Shown: positions 1 through 8,604, numbered from the stretch's first letter. The stretch is 64,000 bases of DNA from a virus (IMGVR_UViG_3300020810_000992:21300-85299); one strand, 5' to 3'. The notes: generated by a model from the sequence alone, not told the origin. Program-made: numbers and translations.

Positions 1-84
1 AATCTTGTTCCTGTATTTGCAGACGATGATGATAAAACAGGACAAAAACAAGCTACTGAAATAGCACAAATGCGTAGAAACTAA
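1..84 (+). CDS. C-terminal end of an unidentified protein (partial)
   Basis: Frame 1 is open from the window edge to a TAA at 82-84. It gives 27 residues that end in an acidic stretch (DDDD) followed by a polar tail ending MRRN. The gene starts outside the window, so no function can be given. It reads in the same direction as the endolysin gene that follows after 42 bases. Confidence 0.5.
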   Translation, partial: NLVPVFADDDDKTGQKQATEIAQMRRN

Positions 85-126
85 ACTTAGCACTTTATAT
101 ATAAGGGAGCATACTTTAAATAGTAT

Positions 127-708
127 ATGAAACAAATTATGAAAATATCAACAGCACTATTCTTTTTGACACTTGGTATAGCAATGTCCTTTGCCGCAGG
201 CAATTCAAATGCAGACACAAACTTTGCAAAACCAACGCCGCTTGTAACAAAAACTGATACTCCACAAATACATTGTTTGGCAATGAATATCTATCACGAA
301 GCACGAAATGAAAGTCTAGCAGGACAAGCCGCAGTAGCCGATGTTGTTCTTAACCGTGTAAAAGACAGACGCTACCCAAACACAATATGCGAAGTAGTTC
401 ACGACGGTCCAATCAAAGAAAGCTGGAAGACACGTCAAACACCTGATCCAGATGATGCTGTATTTCATCCAATTCGTAATCGTTGTCAATTTAGTTGGTA
501 CTGTGACGGAAAGTCAGACGAACCAAAAAATCGTGTAGCATGGGAATCTGCTAAATTACTTGCATGGCAAATACTTCGCAAAGATCGATTTGTAGGAGTA
601 TCACAAGGTGCTACTCACTATCATGCAACCTATGTAGATCCAGCGTGGGCTCGTTCATTTAGACTAGTTGGCCGCATTGATACTCATATTTTCTACAGAG
701 CAGATTAA
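127..708 (+). CDS. Cell-wall hydrolase, SleB/CwlJ-like (probable endolysin)
   Basis: 193 residues. An N-terminal hydrophobic segment (about 6-24) looks like a Sec signal or signal-anchor and is followed by a SleB/CwlJ-type Hydrolase_2 domain from about residue 48. The family signature NIYHEARNE is present, and Glu58 is the expected catalytic acid. The family cleaves peptidoglycan, so this is most likely the phage lysin, exported to the periplasm by the Sec route. The start has AGGGAG at 103-108, a rather long spacing, so the Met codon at 139 is an alternative. Whether the signal is cleaved (secreted endolysin) or retained (SAR type) cannot be decided by eye. Confidence 0.85.
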   Translation: MKQIMKISTALFFLTLGIAMSFAAGNSNADTNFAKPTPLVTKTDTPQIHCLAMNIYHEARNESLAGQAAVADVVLNRVKDRRYPNTICEVVHDGPIKESWKTRQTPDPDDAVFHPIRNRCQFSWYCDGKSDEPKNRVAWESAKLLAWQILRKDRFVGVSQGATHYHATYVDPAWARSFRLVGRIDTHIFYRAD

Positions 709-723
709 CTTTACCAAAATAGG

Positions 724-752
724 TTGACTTTAATGTTAACCTGTCTTATAAT
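724..752 (+). promoter_or_regulatory. Sigma70-type promoter
   Basis: TTGACT at 724-729 and TATAAT at 747-752 are separated by 17 bp. It lies 36 bp upstream of the lipoprotein gene starting at 788 and probably drives the three-lipoprotein cluster. Confidence 0.8.
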
Positions 753-787
753 AAGAGAACATTAACAAAAAGGCTATGGAGGCTTAA

Positions 788-1300
788 ATGAAAGGCATTA
801 TTAAACTAGCGGCAGTAGGAGCACTTGTATCTATGCTAGGTGCTTGCTCAACTTATACAACTATTGCTGAACGTGACGAATATGCACAACCTAAATGGTA
901 TGCAAACTGTGTAGAGTCAGGCGTAAGCGGATACTTTTGGTGGAAACAAGAATATGCATATGCTTGTGGCGCCGGCGAAAGTATTTTTGTACAAGCCGCT
1001 GAAGAACAAATGTATGCTATTGCAATGAATAACTTTGCAAAACGTATTAACAGTGAAGTAAACTCTACAACTAAACTGCAATTTAACGATAACAATGGTT
1101 CAGAGTCTAGACAAACTAGCACAATGATCAGTTATGAAGTTAAGAACACAACTATCCGTGAACATATTGCAAAAGAAACTGGGACATTTAAGTACCAAGG
1201 TAAAATGTATACCTTTGTGAAACTTAGATTGAACAAAGAAATTTTTGATGCACTTGTTCAGGAGGCTAAAAATGCTAAAGTTGTTGCAAACAACGGCTAA
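788..1300 (+). CDS. Putative lipoprotein (first of three)
   Basis: 170 residues with a signal peptide ending in a lipobox (LGAC, Cys20), so the mature protein should be lipidated and membrane-anchored. The start has a strong GGAGG at 779-783. The body is soluble and mixed alpha/beta, and I recognise no domain. It is the first gene of a compact cluster of three consecutive lipoproteins and overlaps the next gene by 29 bp, so they are probably co-translated. Phage lipoproteins can act in superinfection exclusion or as spanin components; neither role is shown here. Confidence 0.7.
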   Translation: MKGIIKLAAVGALVSMLGACSTYTTIAERDEYAQPKWYANCVESGVSGYFWWKQEYAYACGAGESIFVQAAEEQMYAIAMNNFAKRINSEVNSTTKLQFNDNNGSESRQTSTMISYEVKNTTIREHIAKETGTFKYQGKMYTFVKLRLNKEIFDALVQEAKNAKVVANNG

Positions 1301-1628
1301 AGGTACATTACTTGTTACAGCAGTGCTGGCAATGTCAGCCTGCTCAAGTACACCTGAAACACCGGTAATGGCACAGTTCCAACCTCAATATTGCCATACT
1401 AAAAGTCAGTATACTCTGCAAGACGGCACTAAAGCAAACAGTAGGATAGATGTTAGTTGTACTGATAATCCTGAAGACAAACACTTTTTGTCATATAGTG
1501 ATATTGCAAAGAATTGCAGAGAACATTGGTATGATATTAGAATTAATAACCGATTGGAGAAGCAACGTGGGTACATTTGTCAAAAGTTTGACGGCAGTTG
1601 GGAAATCGTTAATCATCCTTATAAGTAG
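1272..1628 (+). CDS. Putative lipoprotein (second of three)
   Basis: 118 residues from the ATG at 1272, chosen because AGGAGG (1260-1265) sits just upstream and because the signal peptide then starts normally (MLKLLQ...). The lipobox is MSAC. The mature part has four further Cys residues and a C-terminal W-E-I-V segment, resembling small surface-antigen-like lipoproteins, but no family is certain. It overlaps the preceding gene by 29 bp and the following gene by 62 bp in other frames. Confidence 0.65.
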   Translation: MLKLLQTTAKGTLLVTAVLAMSACSSTPETPVMAQFQPQYCHTKSQYTLQDGTKANSRIDVSCTDNPEDKHFLSYSDIAKNCREHWYDIRINNRLEKQRGYICQKFDGSWEIVNHPYK

Positions 1629-2025
1629 TGTGCTATTTTTAAGTGCATGTGGAACGACATCTAATACTAACAGCCGAAGTACATATGCAAGTACTAATGC
1701 GGATTACTCTAGTCCAAGTAGTTCAATAGTTGTTGCAATGAATTATCTAAAATGGTCAACTCATAAAATGACCGCTTGGGATCAAAAACAGCAAGAACAA
1801 GCAGTATTTTTTGCATTAAACAATCTTAAAGCAGGTGAAGTTACTAATTGGTATAATGGTAATACTGGAGCAAGAGGACAGGTGCGAGTTGCGATGAGCT
1901 ATCCTCAGGGGAGTGGTTATTGTAGAGTATTACAGAGTGAAATTTATTACAATGGTAAAGACCGCAACTTCCAAGAAACTGCATGTATAAACGCAGTTGA
2001 TAATACCTGGCGCTTTGTCAGATAA
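1567..2025 (+). CDS. Putative lipoprotein, 17-kDa surface-antigen-like domain
   Basis: The best start is the GTG at 1567, six bases after GGAGA (1556-1560). It gives a signal peptide with lipobox LSAC and a 152-residue product. The mature half, with the pattern alternating-Gln, GYCR and a final NTWRFVR, looks like the 17-kDa surface antigen (17kDa_Anti_2) type domain known from rickettsial and other alphaproteobacterial outer-membrane lipoproteins. It is the third lipoprotein in a row. The N-terminus is embedded in the end of the previous gene (62-bp overlap). Confidence 0.6.
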   Translation: MGTFVKSLTAVGKSLIILISSVLFLSACGTTSNTNSRSTYASTNADYSSPSSSIVVAMNYLKWSTHKMTAWDQKQQEQAVFFALNNLKAGEVTNWYNGNTGARGQVRVAMSYPQGSGYCRVLQSEIYYNGKDRNFQETACINAVDNTWRFVR

Positions 2026-2028
2026 ATA
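2021..2028 (+). promoter_or_regulatory. Late-promoter-like box (GATAAATA)
   Basis: GATAAATA lies 19 bp upstream of the TTG-start coiled-coil membrane gene and matches the T4 late-promoter theme TATAAATA except for the first base. The same box recurs before fibre genes in this window. Confidence 0.45.
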
Positions 2029-2046
2029 TACTACGAGGAAACAAAT

Positions 2047-3969
2047 TTGGCATTAGGTATTTTAGTTTTAATTACTGCTCTTACTATATCAGCAGTAGCA
2101 ATATATTATTCAGTAGCAGGTCTGGTGGCAATCTTTGCCGCGGCCGCACTTCCTATTATGATTATGGGTGGTGCATTAGAAGTTGGCAAACTCGTAACAG
2201 CAGTTTGGTTACACAAGTATTGGTCACAAGCAAAATGGTGGTTGCGAACGTATCTCGCATTAGCTGTATTGATTTTGATGTTCATTACAAGTATGGGCAT
2301 CTTTGGCTTTCTATCAAAAGCACACATTGAACAAACGAGTGCAGGTGAAGAAAGCGTAGCACAAGTTGAACGTTTAACTTTAGAAATAGATAGACAAACT
2401 AATATTATTAAACGTGCAGAAGAACAAATTACTAAATTAGAAACTAGTGGTACAGGAAACGATGCTAATATTCAATCACAGATTGATAAAGAGCAGGTGC
2501 GTATTGACACAGCATACGATCGAATTGATCCTGCTATTGCAGAACAAAATACAATTATTGCAGGCGTTACTGCATTGTTCCAACAAGAACTTGACCGCAT
2601 TGATGGAGAACTTGCAACACTACAAGGTTACATTGACGCAGGAGAAATCAAAAAAGCACAGGGCATGGTAGGTACAGCAACAGATGGTGCTTATGGTCCT
2701 AAGACAGCCGCGGCGTTTACAGCATGGCAAGACGCTAAACGTGCAGAGCGTAACGAATGGTTACAAAAGATTCAAGAATCCGCAAATTCACCTACTGTAA
2801 AAGCGGCACGTGATGAAATTGCAAGACTACGCAAAAGCGCAGAAGATCAAATTGCACAGTCAAATACACTAATCAATCGCCTGCGTAATCAATTAGGCAC
2901 AACAGATAAAACTGCTGAAATTGATGCCCAAGTTGATGAGCAGAATGCTCGTATTAAAACTGCTAATGCAGAAATCAATACGCTTACAGAAGAAAAATAT
3001 GCATTAGAAGGTGAGTATCGTAAATTAGAAGCAGAAGTAGGTCCGATTAAATACATTGCTGAATTTGTATATGGCGAAAACGCAGATAACAATATGCTTG
3101 AAGACGCTGTACGTTGGGTAATAATTATTATTATCTTTGTATTTGACCCACTAGCAGTCTTATTGCTGATAGCAAGCCAATATACCTTTGAGTTTAGACG
3201 CAAACAACTTGAAGATGACAGCGGTGACCGTCTTCGGCTCGAGAGACAGGAATATGAACAAGCAAGGGCACAGCGTATAGTTGACAACCCTGGCTATAAT
3301 ATTGATGATCTTAAGGAGGATGCGGATGAAAACGACCAACGAGAAGATAGAGAAGAGACAGAGCAAGTTGATACAAGCCTGCCTAAAGCACAACCCAGCG
3401 AAACAGTTGAAGCACAAGATGAAGCTGATCCAGTTGTGGCTACAGAAAAAGAAAGAAAATTAAATGTTACAACAAATACTACTACAACAGATGATGATAG
3501 CAGAGACGTTCTATCAAAAGATGATATTGCCAAGTCTTATCACACAGATGACAGAGTGGAACAGTCTAAAGTACAGGCTGATGAAATCAAACATCAAGAA
3601 TACTTAGAAGAAGAAAAAACGTCTAATCCAATCGAAAAAAAAGAGTTAGAATCGTCGGAAGAGTCAAACGACCTAGAGAATTGGAATAAATGGGTAGAGG
3701 CTGCCGAAGAAGCTGTTCAAAAAGAAGAAGTAGACATTCGAGCTCAAAAAGTAACAGAGCAAGAAACTGACGCTGAATGGGTTGAAGCAAAGCGTAAATG
3801 GAAAGACGAAAATCCAGATCAAAATCTAAAAGATTGGAAACATGCTTATATCTCAGGAAGAATAGAAGATCTTCCTTGGGCCAAATATGTAAAGAACTCA
3901 TACGTACAAAACGAGGAACAAAGTGAGAATTCAATTTGGAATAAATTGTCACGTGCAGACAATAAGTAA
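2047..3969 (+). CDS. Large membrane protein with long coiled coil
   Basis: 640 residues from a TTG start at 2047, preceded by GAGGA. Two or three hydrophobic segments lie within residues 1-95, then about 250 residues of charged, Glu/Lys/Gln-rich coiled coil. A short segment (about residues 205-230, DGAYGPKTAAAF) resembles the core of a peptidoglycan-binding repeat. Another transmembrane stretch (about 355-380, run of Ile then DPLAVLLL) follows, and the tail is long, acidic and probably disordered, with several Trp near the end. Similar membrane-anchored coiled-coil proteins occur in T4-like marine phages without known function. The tail could be cytoplasmic and the coiled coil periplasmic. 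Confidence 0.65.
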   Translation: MALGILVLITALTISAVAIYYSVAGLVAIFAAAALPIMIMGGALEVGKLVTAVWLHKYWSQAKWWLRTYLALAVLILMFITSMGIFGFLSKAHIEQTSAGEESVAQVERLTLEIDRQTNIIKRAEEQITKLETSGTGNDANIQSQIDKEQVRIDTAYDRIDPAIAEQNTIIAGVTALFQQELDRIDGELATLQGYIDAGEIKKAQGMVGTATDGAYGPKTAAAFTAWQDAKRAERNEWLQKIQESANSPTVKAARDEIARLRKSAEDQIAQSNTLINRLRNQLGTTDKTAEIDAQVDEQNARIKTANAEINTLTEEKYALEGEYRKLEAEVGPIKYIAEFVYGENADNNMLEDAVRWVIIIIIFVFDPLAVLLLIASQYTFEFRRKQLEDDSGDRLRLERQEYEQARAQRIVDNPGYNIDDLKEDADENDQREDREETEQVDTSLPKAQPSETVEAQDEADPVVATEKERKLNVTTNTTTTDDDSRDVLSKDDIAKSYHTDDRVEQSKVQADEIKHQEYLEEEKTSNPIEKKELESSEESNDLENWNKWVEAAEEAVQKEEVDIRAQKVTEQETDAEWVEAKRKWKDENPDQNLKDWKHAYISGRIEDLPWAKYVKNSYVQNEEQSENSIWNKLSRADNK

Positions 3970-3974
3970 GTTTA

Positions 3975-4367
3975 ATGTCTAATACAATTATTAACCTTAT
4001 TACAGCACCTGACAAACTATTCAATTCAAATCCTAGTTTACTATTAGTAAATCCGGGTGACTCTGTTAAAGAAGACTTTAACACACAAGCAAACAAACTT
4101 ACAAATCCAATCAATTTATATCTTTTTGAAGGTAATCCTCTAGATGCCAAATGGCTATTAGATGTTGCACAAAGTGTTGACTATATTATATTAGATATTG
4201 ATAACACAAAAGACAATACGTGGTTAATTGGATATTTGTTAAGTTTTGGTAAAACTTTTTACTTGACAAATGAGGCACAATCAGTGTATAATATAATTAA
4301 CGTGAACAGAATATACGAACTTAAACAATTTATGGAAGGAGTAAATTATTTTGGCATATCACAATAA
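3975..4367 (+). CDS. Hypothetical protein, 130 aa
   Basis: 130 residues, 5 bp after the preceding gene. It is predicted alpha/beta, with alternating hydrophobic strands (for example DYIILDIDN and FYLTNEA), suggesting a small Rossmann-like fold, but no motif fixes a function. Its 3' end overlaps the bS21 gene by 17 bp, and it contains the sigma70-type promoter for that gene. The ribosome-binding site is weak. Confidence 0.55.
   Translation: MSNTIINLITAPDKLFNSNPSLLLVNPGDSVKEDFNTQANKLTNPINLYLFEGNPLDAKWLLDVAQSVDYIILDIDNTKDNTWLIGYLLSFGKTFYLTNEAQSVYNIINVNRIYELKQFMEGVNYFGISQ
4263..4292 (+). promoter_or_regulatory. Sigma70-type promoter inside the upstream gene
   Basis: TTGACA at 4263-4268 and TATAAT at 4287-4292 with an 18-bp spacer. 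It lies within the 130-aa gene and fires toward the bS21 gene at 4351, so bS21 can be expressed on its own. Confidence 0.7.
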
Positions 4368-4623
4368 TAGAGGCAACAAACCTTTTAAACCTAGAAACAA
4401 TGATAACGGTGTAACAGGACTTACTGTAGAAGTAAGAAATGGTGATGTTACTAAAGCATTGCGTATTTTCAAAAAGAAAGTACAAGATGCCGGCATTTTA
4501 CAAGAATATAAAGAACGTCAACATTACGAAAAACCAAGCGAAACACGTAAAAAAGCAAAAGCCGCAGGACGTAAACGCTGGCTTAAAGCAGTTGAAAAAC
4601 GTAAGCAAGAACAAGGCTATTAA
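4351..4623 (+). CDS. rpsU: Ribosomal protein bS21
   Basis: 90 residues from a TTG start with AGGAG at 4337-4341. The central part carries the S21 pattern: VEVRNGDVTKALRIFKKK, then a basic helix with KPSE and a C-terminal KKAKAAGRKRW segment. Cellular S21 is about 70 residues, and this copy has a 20-residue glycine/asparagine-rich N-terminal extension. bS21 sits by the anti-Shine-Dalgarno region of the 30S subunit and affects initiation. Phage-encoded bS21 is known and is thought to replace the host protein and bias translation. It has its own promoter inside the preceding gene. Confidence 0.9.
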   Translation: MAYHNNRGNKPFKPRNNDNGVTGLTVEVRNGDVTKALRIFKKKVQDAGILQEYKERQHYEKPSETRKKAKAAGRKRWLKAVEKRKQEQGY

Positions 4624-4625
4624 AA

Positions 4626-5210
4626 ATGACACTTACTGCCGAACAGTGGTTTCCCAGTGTTATCTGGTCAGGAATGTTGTCGGGTGTAGATAATGAAGCT
4701 ATCTCATTATTTGCATACGATCGAATGGCAGTTGACACTGGTGTACAAATATCAAATTATCTAGGATGGCAAAGTAATCCTATTCGACATGGTGATTGTG
4801 AGGAATTTGATAAACTTGTATCTGTATTAAACGAACAAATTCACAATTGTTCAGTACAAGCAGATCTTCCAGAATTGCAGGTACAGAATATTTGGATTAA
4901 CATTAATAAACCAGGTGCATATAATCACTTGCATAATCACGCTGGTGCACTCCTAAGTGGAGTATACTATGTAAAAAGTACACCTGAACAAGGCAACATC
5001 TTTTTTGAAAGAGGAGATAATGCCGAATACTTTTTACCTCCAATGGAAAAACCAAATTATTTTACAAGTACTGCAACAACTTACAAAGCAATGTCTGATG
5101 CTTTGTATATTTTTCCTGGTTGGCTTAAACATAGTGTACAGCCTAATTTAACCAAAGATGATAGAATTAGTATAAGTTTCAATTACGGAGTTAAACCAAA
5201 TGCGACTTGA
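4626..5210 (+). CDS. 2OG-Fe(II) oxygenase-like protein (phage type)
   Basis: 194 residues. The double-stranded beta-helix signature is visible: [16 protein letters not shown] supplies the first metal His and a late segment [12 protein letters not shown] followed by RISISFNYG supplies the distal His and the 2-oxoglutarate Arg. This matches the putative 2OG-Fe(II) oxygenase family common in T4-like marine phages (PF13759 type). The substrate is unknown. It overlaps the GMP reductase gene by 11 bp. It is the first of three such oxygenases in the window. Confidence 0.8.
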   Translation: MTLTAEQWFPSVIWSGMLSGVDNEAISLFAYDRMAVDTGVQISNYLGWQSNPIRHGDCEEFDKLVSVLNEQIHNCSVQADLPELQVQNIWININKPGAYNHLHNHAGALLSGVYYVKSTPEQGNIFFERGDNAEYFLPPMEKPNYFTSTATTYKAMSDALYIFPGWLKHSVQPNLTKDDRISISFNYGVKPNAT

Positions 5211-6339
5211 AGAAGACACAAAGTTAGATTATAAAGATGTACTTATTCGTCCCAAGCGAAGCACACTAAGCAGTCGCAAAGAAGTAGACTTAGAACGCAA
5301 GTTTACATTTCGTAACTACGTTCCAGACTTTCCAGACAACATAGAAGACTATCAGTATCGTGGTATTCCTATTATGGCGGCCAATATGGATGGTGTTGGT
5401 ACTATGGAGATGGCAGATAAACTTGCAGAAGGCAATATGTTTACTTGTCTAGTTAAAACATATCCAGTTGAAAACCTAGTTGATTACTTTAATGCAGGTA
5501 TCAAAGAGCGTACAGATAATGTAGCTATGAGTATAGGTATTACTGATCATGATATGGGTAAGTTTATGCGAGTATACTCACAAGCAGATGGAAATTTAAA
5601 ATACGTCTGTGTAGACGTAGCAAATGGATATTCTGAACGATTTGCAGACTTTATTCGCAAATTAAGAAACCAGTATCCAAATATTGTAATCATCGCCGGA
5701 AATGTAGTAACAGGCGAAATGACGGAGGAATTGATTCTTGCTGGAGCTGATATTGTTAAAGTGGGCATTGGCCCTGGTTCTGTGTGTACAACTCGTATTC
5801 AAACTGGCGTGGGTTATCCTCAGTTATCGGCAGTTATTGAGTGTGCAGATGCGGCTCACGGGCTTGGTGGTCACATCATCGCTGATGGTGGATGCACTTG
5901 TCCTGGTGATGTTGCTAAGGCATTTGCCGCAGGTGCAGACTTTGTAATGCTTGGTGGTATGCTTGCTGGACACGATGAAGGTGGCGGCGAAGTAATTACA
6001 AAATATTACGAAACAAATGAACGTAACTATGAAATGAGTCAAGGCACACCAGGTGGATTTGAGAAAGTTATAGAAACTAAAAAGTTTATACAATTCTACG
6101 GAATGAGCAGTGATACTGCAAACGATAAACATTTTGGCGGACTAAAGGAGTACCGTAGCAGTGAAGGACGAACAGTTCTTGTGCCTTACAGGGGAGAAGT
6201 AGCACGGACAGTACAAGACTTGCTCGGAGGTATCCGTTCAACTTGTACATATGCAGGCGCCAAAAAACTAAAACAACTTAGTAAATGCACAACCTTTGTA
6301 CGTTGCACACAACAATTTAACGCAGTATACGCAAACTAA
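5200..6339 (+). CDS. guaC: GMP reductase
   Basis: 379 residues with an IMPDH/GMPR TIM barrel. The active-site loop reads [11 protein letters not shown] with catalytic Cys196, followed by [11 protein letters not shown] and [10 protein letters not shown], which is the GMP-reductase version rather than the IMP-dehydrogenase version; no CBS domains are inserted. The C-terminal half carries FYGMSSD and [16 protein letters not shown], both typical of GuaC. The enzyme converts GMP to IMP with NADPH, so it would rebalance purines from degraded host nucleic acid toward adenine nucleotides. GGAG at 5187 precedes the ATG. Confidence 0.92.
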   Translation: MRLEEDTKLDYKDVLIRPKRSTLSSRKEVDLERKFTFRNYVPDFPDNIEDYQYRGIPIMAANMDGVGTMEMADKLAEGNMFTCLVKTYPVENLVDYFNAGIKERTDNVAMSIGITDHDMGKFMRVYSQADGNLKYVCVDVANGYSERFADFIRKLRNQYPNIVIIAGNVVTGEMTEELILAGADIVKVGIGPGSVCTTRIQTGVGYPQLSAVIECADAAHGLGGHIIADGGCTCPGDVAKAFAAGADFVMLGGMLAGHDEGGGEVITKYYETNERNYEMSQGTPGGFEKVIETKKFIQFYGMSSDTANDKHFGGLKEYRSSEGRTVLVPYRGEVARTVQDLLGGIRSTCTYAGAKKLKQLSKCTTFVRCTQQFNAVYAN

Positions 6340-6351
6340 AGGCAATCTAAC

Positions 6352-7032
6352 ATGATCTATTACGTTCCAGTTCCTGTAGAGGACCATGAGAATCTTATCG
6401 GTAAATCCTTTGCAAAGAGGTTTGCTAACGAAATGTATTCTTACTATGCTCCGTTTATTAAAAAGGGACGGCCTATTCAATTAGCAAAAGAAACATGGGA
6501 ATATGCTGTTGCTGATAGTATTGACGGAGGTGACTGGGTAGGTGCAGGTAAAAATGTTATCGATGTTCGAGCACCCGGAATTGAAATTGATGTAAAAGGT
6601 TTAAGCTCTCAAAATCTAAACGGTACAACAACTGAAGCAAGTATCTTACAAAATAATAAACTAGAAAACGATAATTTTGCAAAACTATTTGAGAGAAAAG
6701 ATTTTTCTGCTCTCAAAGATATGTTTGTAGACCCTTTTGTTGAAAAGATTAAGGCAACAAATAACCTACATATACTATGCGCAGTAAGAGAAAAGAAAGA
6801 ACAGAAAGTACATTATTGTTTACTAAAAGTAATGCAAAAGGAAAATCCAAATTTTGTAAAAGAAATGACAATGGATGCAAAACGTAGTGTAAGTGTTCCT
6901 ATGATTGATCCAAAATACGGTAAAACATACTTGTATATCCCTAAACGTAGATTAGAAATACGCCTAAAAATGGAAGAAATGTCAAAATTTTCAGTATTTT
7001 CACATTCAATTCTTGACAATACTGATGATTGA
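6352..7032 (+). CDS. Hypothetical protein, possible nuclease-like fold
   Basis: 226 residues, 12 bp after guaC. The middle contains APGIEIDVKGLSS, a beta-strand D-x-K arrangement reminiscent of the PD-(D/E)XK core (E/D-x-K), with an upstream acidic residue in DGGDW. Later strands and a basic C-terminal segment follow. This is only a pattern and I do not recognise the family. The sigma70-type promoter for hsp20 begins within its last codons. Confidence 0.5.
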   Translation: MIYYVPVPVEDHENLIGKSFAKRFANEMYSYYAPFIKKGRPIQLAKETWEYAVADSIDGGDWVGAGKNVIDVRAPGIEIDVKGLSSQNLNGTTTEASILQNNKLENDNFAKLFERKDFSALKDMFVDPFVEKIKATNNLHILCAVREKKEQKVHYCLLKVMQKENPNFVKEMTMDAKRSVSVPMIDPKYGKTYLYIPKRRLEIRLKMEEMSKFSVFSHSILDNTDD

Positions 7033-7043
7033 GTGTATAAATA
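7013..7043 (+). promoter_or_regulatory. Composite promoter: sigma70-type and late box
   Basis: TTGACA at 7013-7018 and TATAAA at 7036-7041 are 17 bp apart. The -10 region also reads TATAAATA (7036-7043), a perfect T4-type late box, so the Hsp20 gene downstream may be transcribed both early and late. Confidence 0.7.
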
Positions 7044-7132
7044 ATAATGTAGGAACAGGAACGAATCCTGCTTTTACTGGAGTGCCCATAAGGGACTCTA
7101 ATATTAATCTTGCTTATTAAAGGAGAAAAAAC

Positions 7133-7612
7133 ATGACAAGACTAACAACTCTAGACCTACCTTCATTCCACAGAGCAACAATTGGCTTTGATAGAATGTT
7201 TAACGAATTAGAAAGAAACTTTGCTAATTCACAATCAAACGGTTACCCACCATACAACATAGCACAGATCAACGACGATGAGTATATGATCTCATTGGCA
7301 GTCGCTGGCTTTGGTATGGATAATCTTACAGTTGAAAAAGATGGTAACATTCTTAAGATTGAAGGTATCGCTCCTAAGGGAGGCGAAGAAGTAAACTACC
7401 TACATAAAGGAATCGGCGGACGCAACTTCCGTAGAGAGTTTACACTTGCTGATCACGTCGATGTAGTTAGCGCAGGCCTTGAACTAGGTATGCTTAACAT
7501 TCATCTAAAGCGTGAAGTACCGGAAGCACTAAAGCCTAAGCGTATTGAAATTACTGACTGGAATGGTCATGTGCAGGAAGCACACGATGTAATTGAAAAC
7601 GATAGCAAGTAA
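7133..7612 (+). CDS. Small heat-shock protein Hsp20
   Basis: 159 residues with an alpha-crystallin domain at about 40-145: PPYNIAQINDDEYMISLAVAGF, the conserved KDGNILKIEG strand, RNFRREFTLADHV and the terminal strand with GMLNIHL. Length and layout match IbpA/HspA-type proteins found in nearly all T4-like cyanophages. As an ATP-independent holdase it probably protects phage or host proteins from aggregation. It is preceded by AAAGGAG and by the composite promoter at 7013. Confidence 0.92.
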   Translation: MTRLTTLDLPSFHRATIGFDRMFNELERNFANSQSNGYPPYNIAQINDDEYMISLAVAGFGMDNLTVEKDGNILKIEGIAPKGGEEVNYLHKGIGGRNFRREFTLADHVDVVSAGLELGMLNIHLKREVPEALKPKRIEITDWNGHVQEAHDVIENDSK

Positions 7613-7624
7613 ACAGAAAGTCTA

Positions 7625-7646
7625 GGGGGAGTGTAACAACTCCCCC
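7625..7646 (+). promoter_or_regulatory. GC-rich intercistronic hairpin
   Basis: GGGGGAGT (7625-7632) and ACTCCCCC (7639-7646) form a perfect 8-bp stem with loop GTAACA. No T-tract follows, so it is not a standard terminator. It lies between hsp20 and the clpS ribosome-binding site and may stabilise the hsp20 3' end or set the ratio of the two genes. Confidence 0.7.
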
Positions 7647-7662
7647 ATCTAAGGAGAATTAA

Positions 7663-7968
7663 ATGAGTACAAATACTGATGTTGTAATTGAAGAACAGAT
7701 TAAAGAAGTAGTCCTTGATCCAGGCAAATTTAAAGTTATCATTTTAAATGATAATGTTACTCCTATGGATTTTGTTGTAGAAATCTTATCTGAAATATTT
7801 AAACATTCTTTTCAAACAGCACAAGAACTAACTATGGCCATTCATTCAAAAGGATCTGCTGTAGTAGGACTGTATACATATGAGATTGCAGAGCAAAAAT
7901 CAGTAGAAGCAACTAAACTTTCTCGAGAACATGGTTTCCCGTTACAAGTAGCAATTGAAAAAGAATAA
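7663..7968 (+). CDS. clpS: ClpS N-end-rule adaptor
   Basis: 101 residues. FKVIILNDNVTPMDFVVEIL matches the ClpS core that holds the destabilising N-terminal residue, and the family features continue with an F-x-tract helix, HSKGSAVVGLYTYEIAEQK and a final VAIEKE. ClpS delivers N-degron substrates to ClpA/ClpP. A ClpP is encoded at 25953, so the phage supplies an adaptor and a protease subunit but no ClpA in this window. It has an AAGGAG ribosome-binding site and follows the intercistronic hairpin. Confidence 0.92.
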   Translation: MSTNTDVVIEEQIKEVVLDPGKFKVIILNDNVTPMDFVVEILSEIFKHSFQTAQELTMAIHSKGSAVVGLYTYEIAEQKSVEATKLSREHGFPLQVAIEKE

Positions 7969-7976
7969 TATAAATA
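7969..7976 (+). promoter_or_regulatory. Late-promoter box TATAAATA
   Basis: A perfect TATAAATA overlaps by nothing and directly follows the clpS stop codon, 40 bp before the heme oxygenase gene. It suggests late transcription of the heme oxygenase-bilin reductase pair. Confidence 0.55.
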
Positions 7977-8016
7977 CACTGTATAGAATGATTAACTTTT
8001 ACATAAGGAGTAAAAA

Positions 8017-8604
8017 ATGAGTTTAGCAAGTTTAACGCAGGCCGCTCACCAGAACGCAGAACGTCAAGAATTCGCAAGAAAAATGATGTCGGGTGAAATG
8101 AGCGACGCAGAATATAAAACATATTTGTGGAACATGTGGCTGGTATATGATGTACTAGAAGATGTTGCATTAAGTATGGGCGTATTTGGTCCACAAGACC
8201 TATCTATGCCAGATGATGATCTACCACTAGATGGCTTAACACAAGCTGATGATATTATGGCAGACTTTATCGAATTAGGGGGTGATGCAGATAATCCACC
8301 TGTTACTGTAGACGCAGTCGAAGAATACAGAAGCCATATTATTAAAAATTGTCAGCACGACAAAGATAAACTAATGGCACATGTTTATGTAAGACATATG
8401 GGCGACTTGAGCGGTGGACAAATGATTGCCGCAAAAGTACCTGGGTCAGGTAAAATGTATCAGTTTGCTGATATGACACACAGTGTCGATGAAATGAAAA
8501 ATGCTATTCGTAAGCGTACAAAAGACAGTATGGCCGACGAAGCTAATAAAGCATTTGAATTTTCTATTAAGATTTTTGAGCAACTAAACGATCTAAGCTA
8601 CTAG
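8017..8604 (+). CDS. ho1: Heme oxygenase (biliverdin-forming)
   Basis: 195 residues. The proximal heme ligand is in AAHQNAERQEF (His11), and the distal helix carries the signature GDLSGGQ at 129-135 preceded by HVYVRHM. The length fits bacterial and cyanophage heme oxygenases. The enzyme opens heme to biliverdin IX-alpha, CO and Fe2+ using reduced ferredoxin or similar donors. The next gene, one base downstream, is a bilin reductase, so the pair forms a heme-to-bilin operon. Iron release is an alternative benefit. Confidence 0.93.
   Translation: MSLASLTQAAHQNAERQEFARKMMSGEMSDAEYKTYLWNMWLVYDVLEDVALSMGVFGPQDLSMPDDDLPLDGLTQADDIMADFIELGGDADNPPVTVDAVEEYRSHIIKNCQHDKDKLMAHVYVRHMGDLSGGQMIAAKVPGSGKMYQFADMTHSVDEMKNAIRKRTKDSMADEANKAFEFSIKIFEQLNDLSY

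Noticed and set aside
3281-3300. Promoter TTGACA...TATAAT inside the coiled-coil gene
   Set aside because: The spacer is only 8 bp.
3623-4150. A 175-aa open frame on the minus strand
   Set aside because: It is antisense to the end of the coiled-coil gene and the next gene, has no ribosome-binding site and has the composition of a shadow frame.
5200-6339. IMP dehydrogenase instead of GMP reductase
   Set aside because: No CBS insertion and the [11 protein letters not shown] and YGMSSD motifs are of the GuaC type.
7625-7646. Rho-independent terminator after hsp20
   Set aside because: Perfect GC-rich hairpin but no T-tract, and clpS begins just after.
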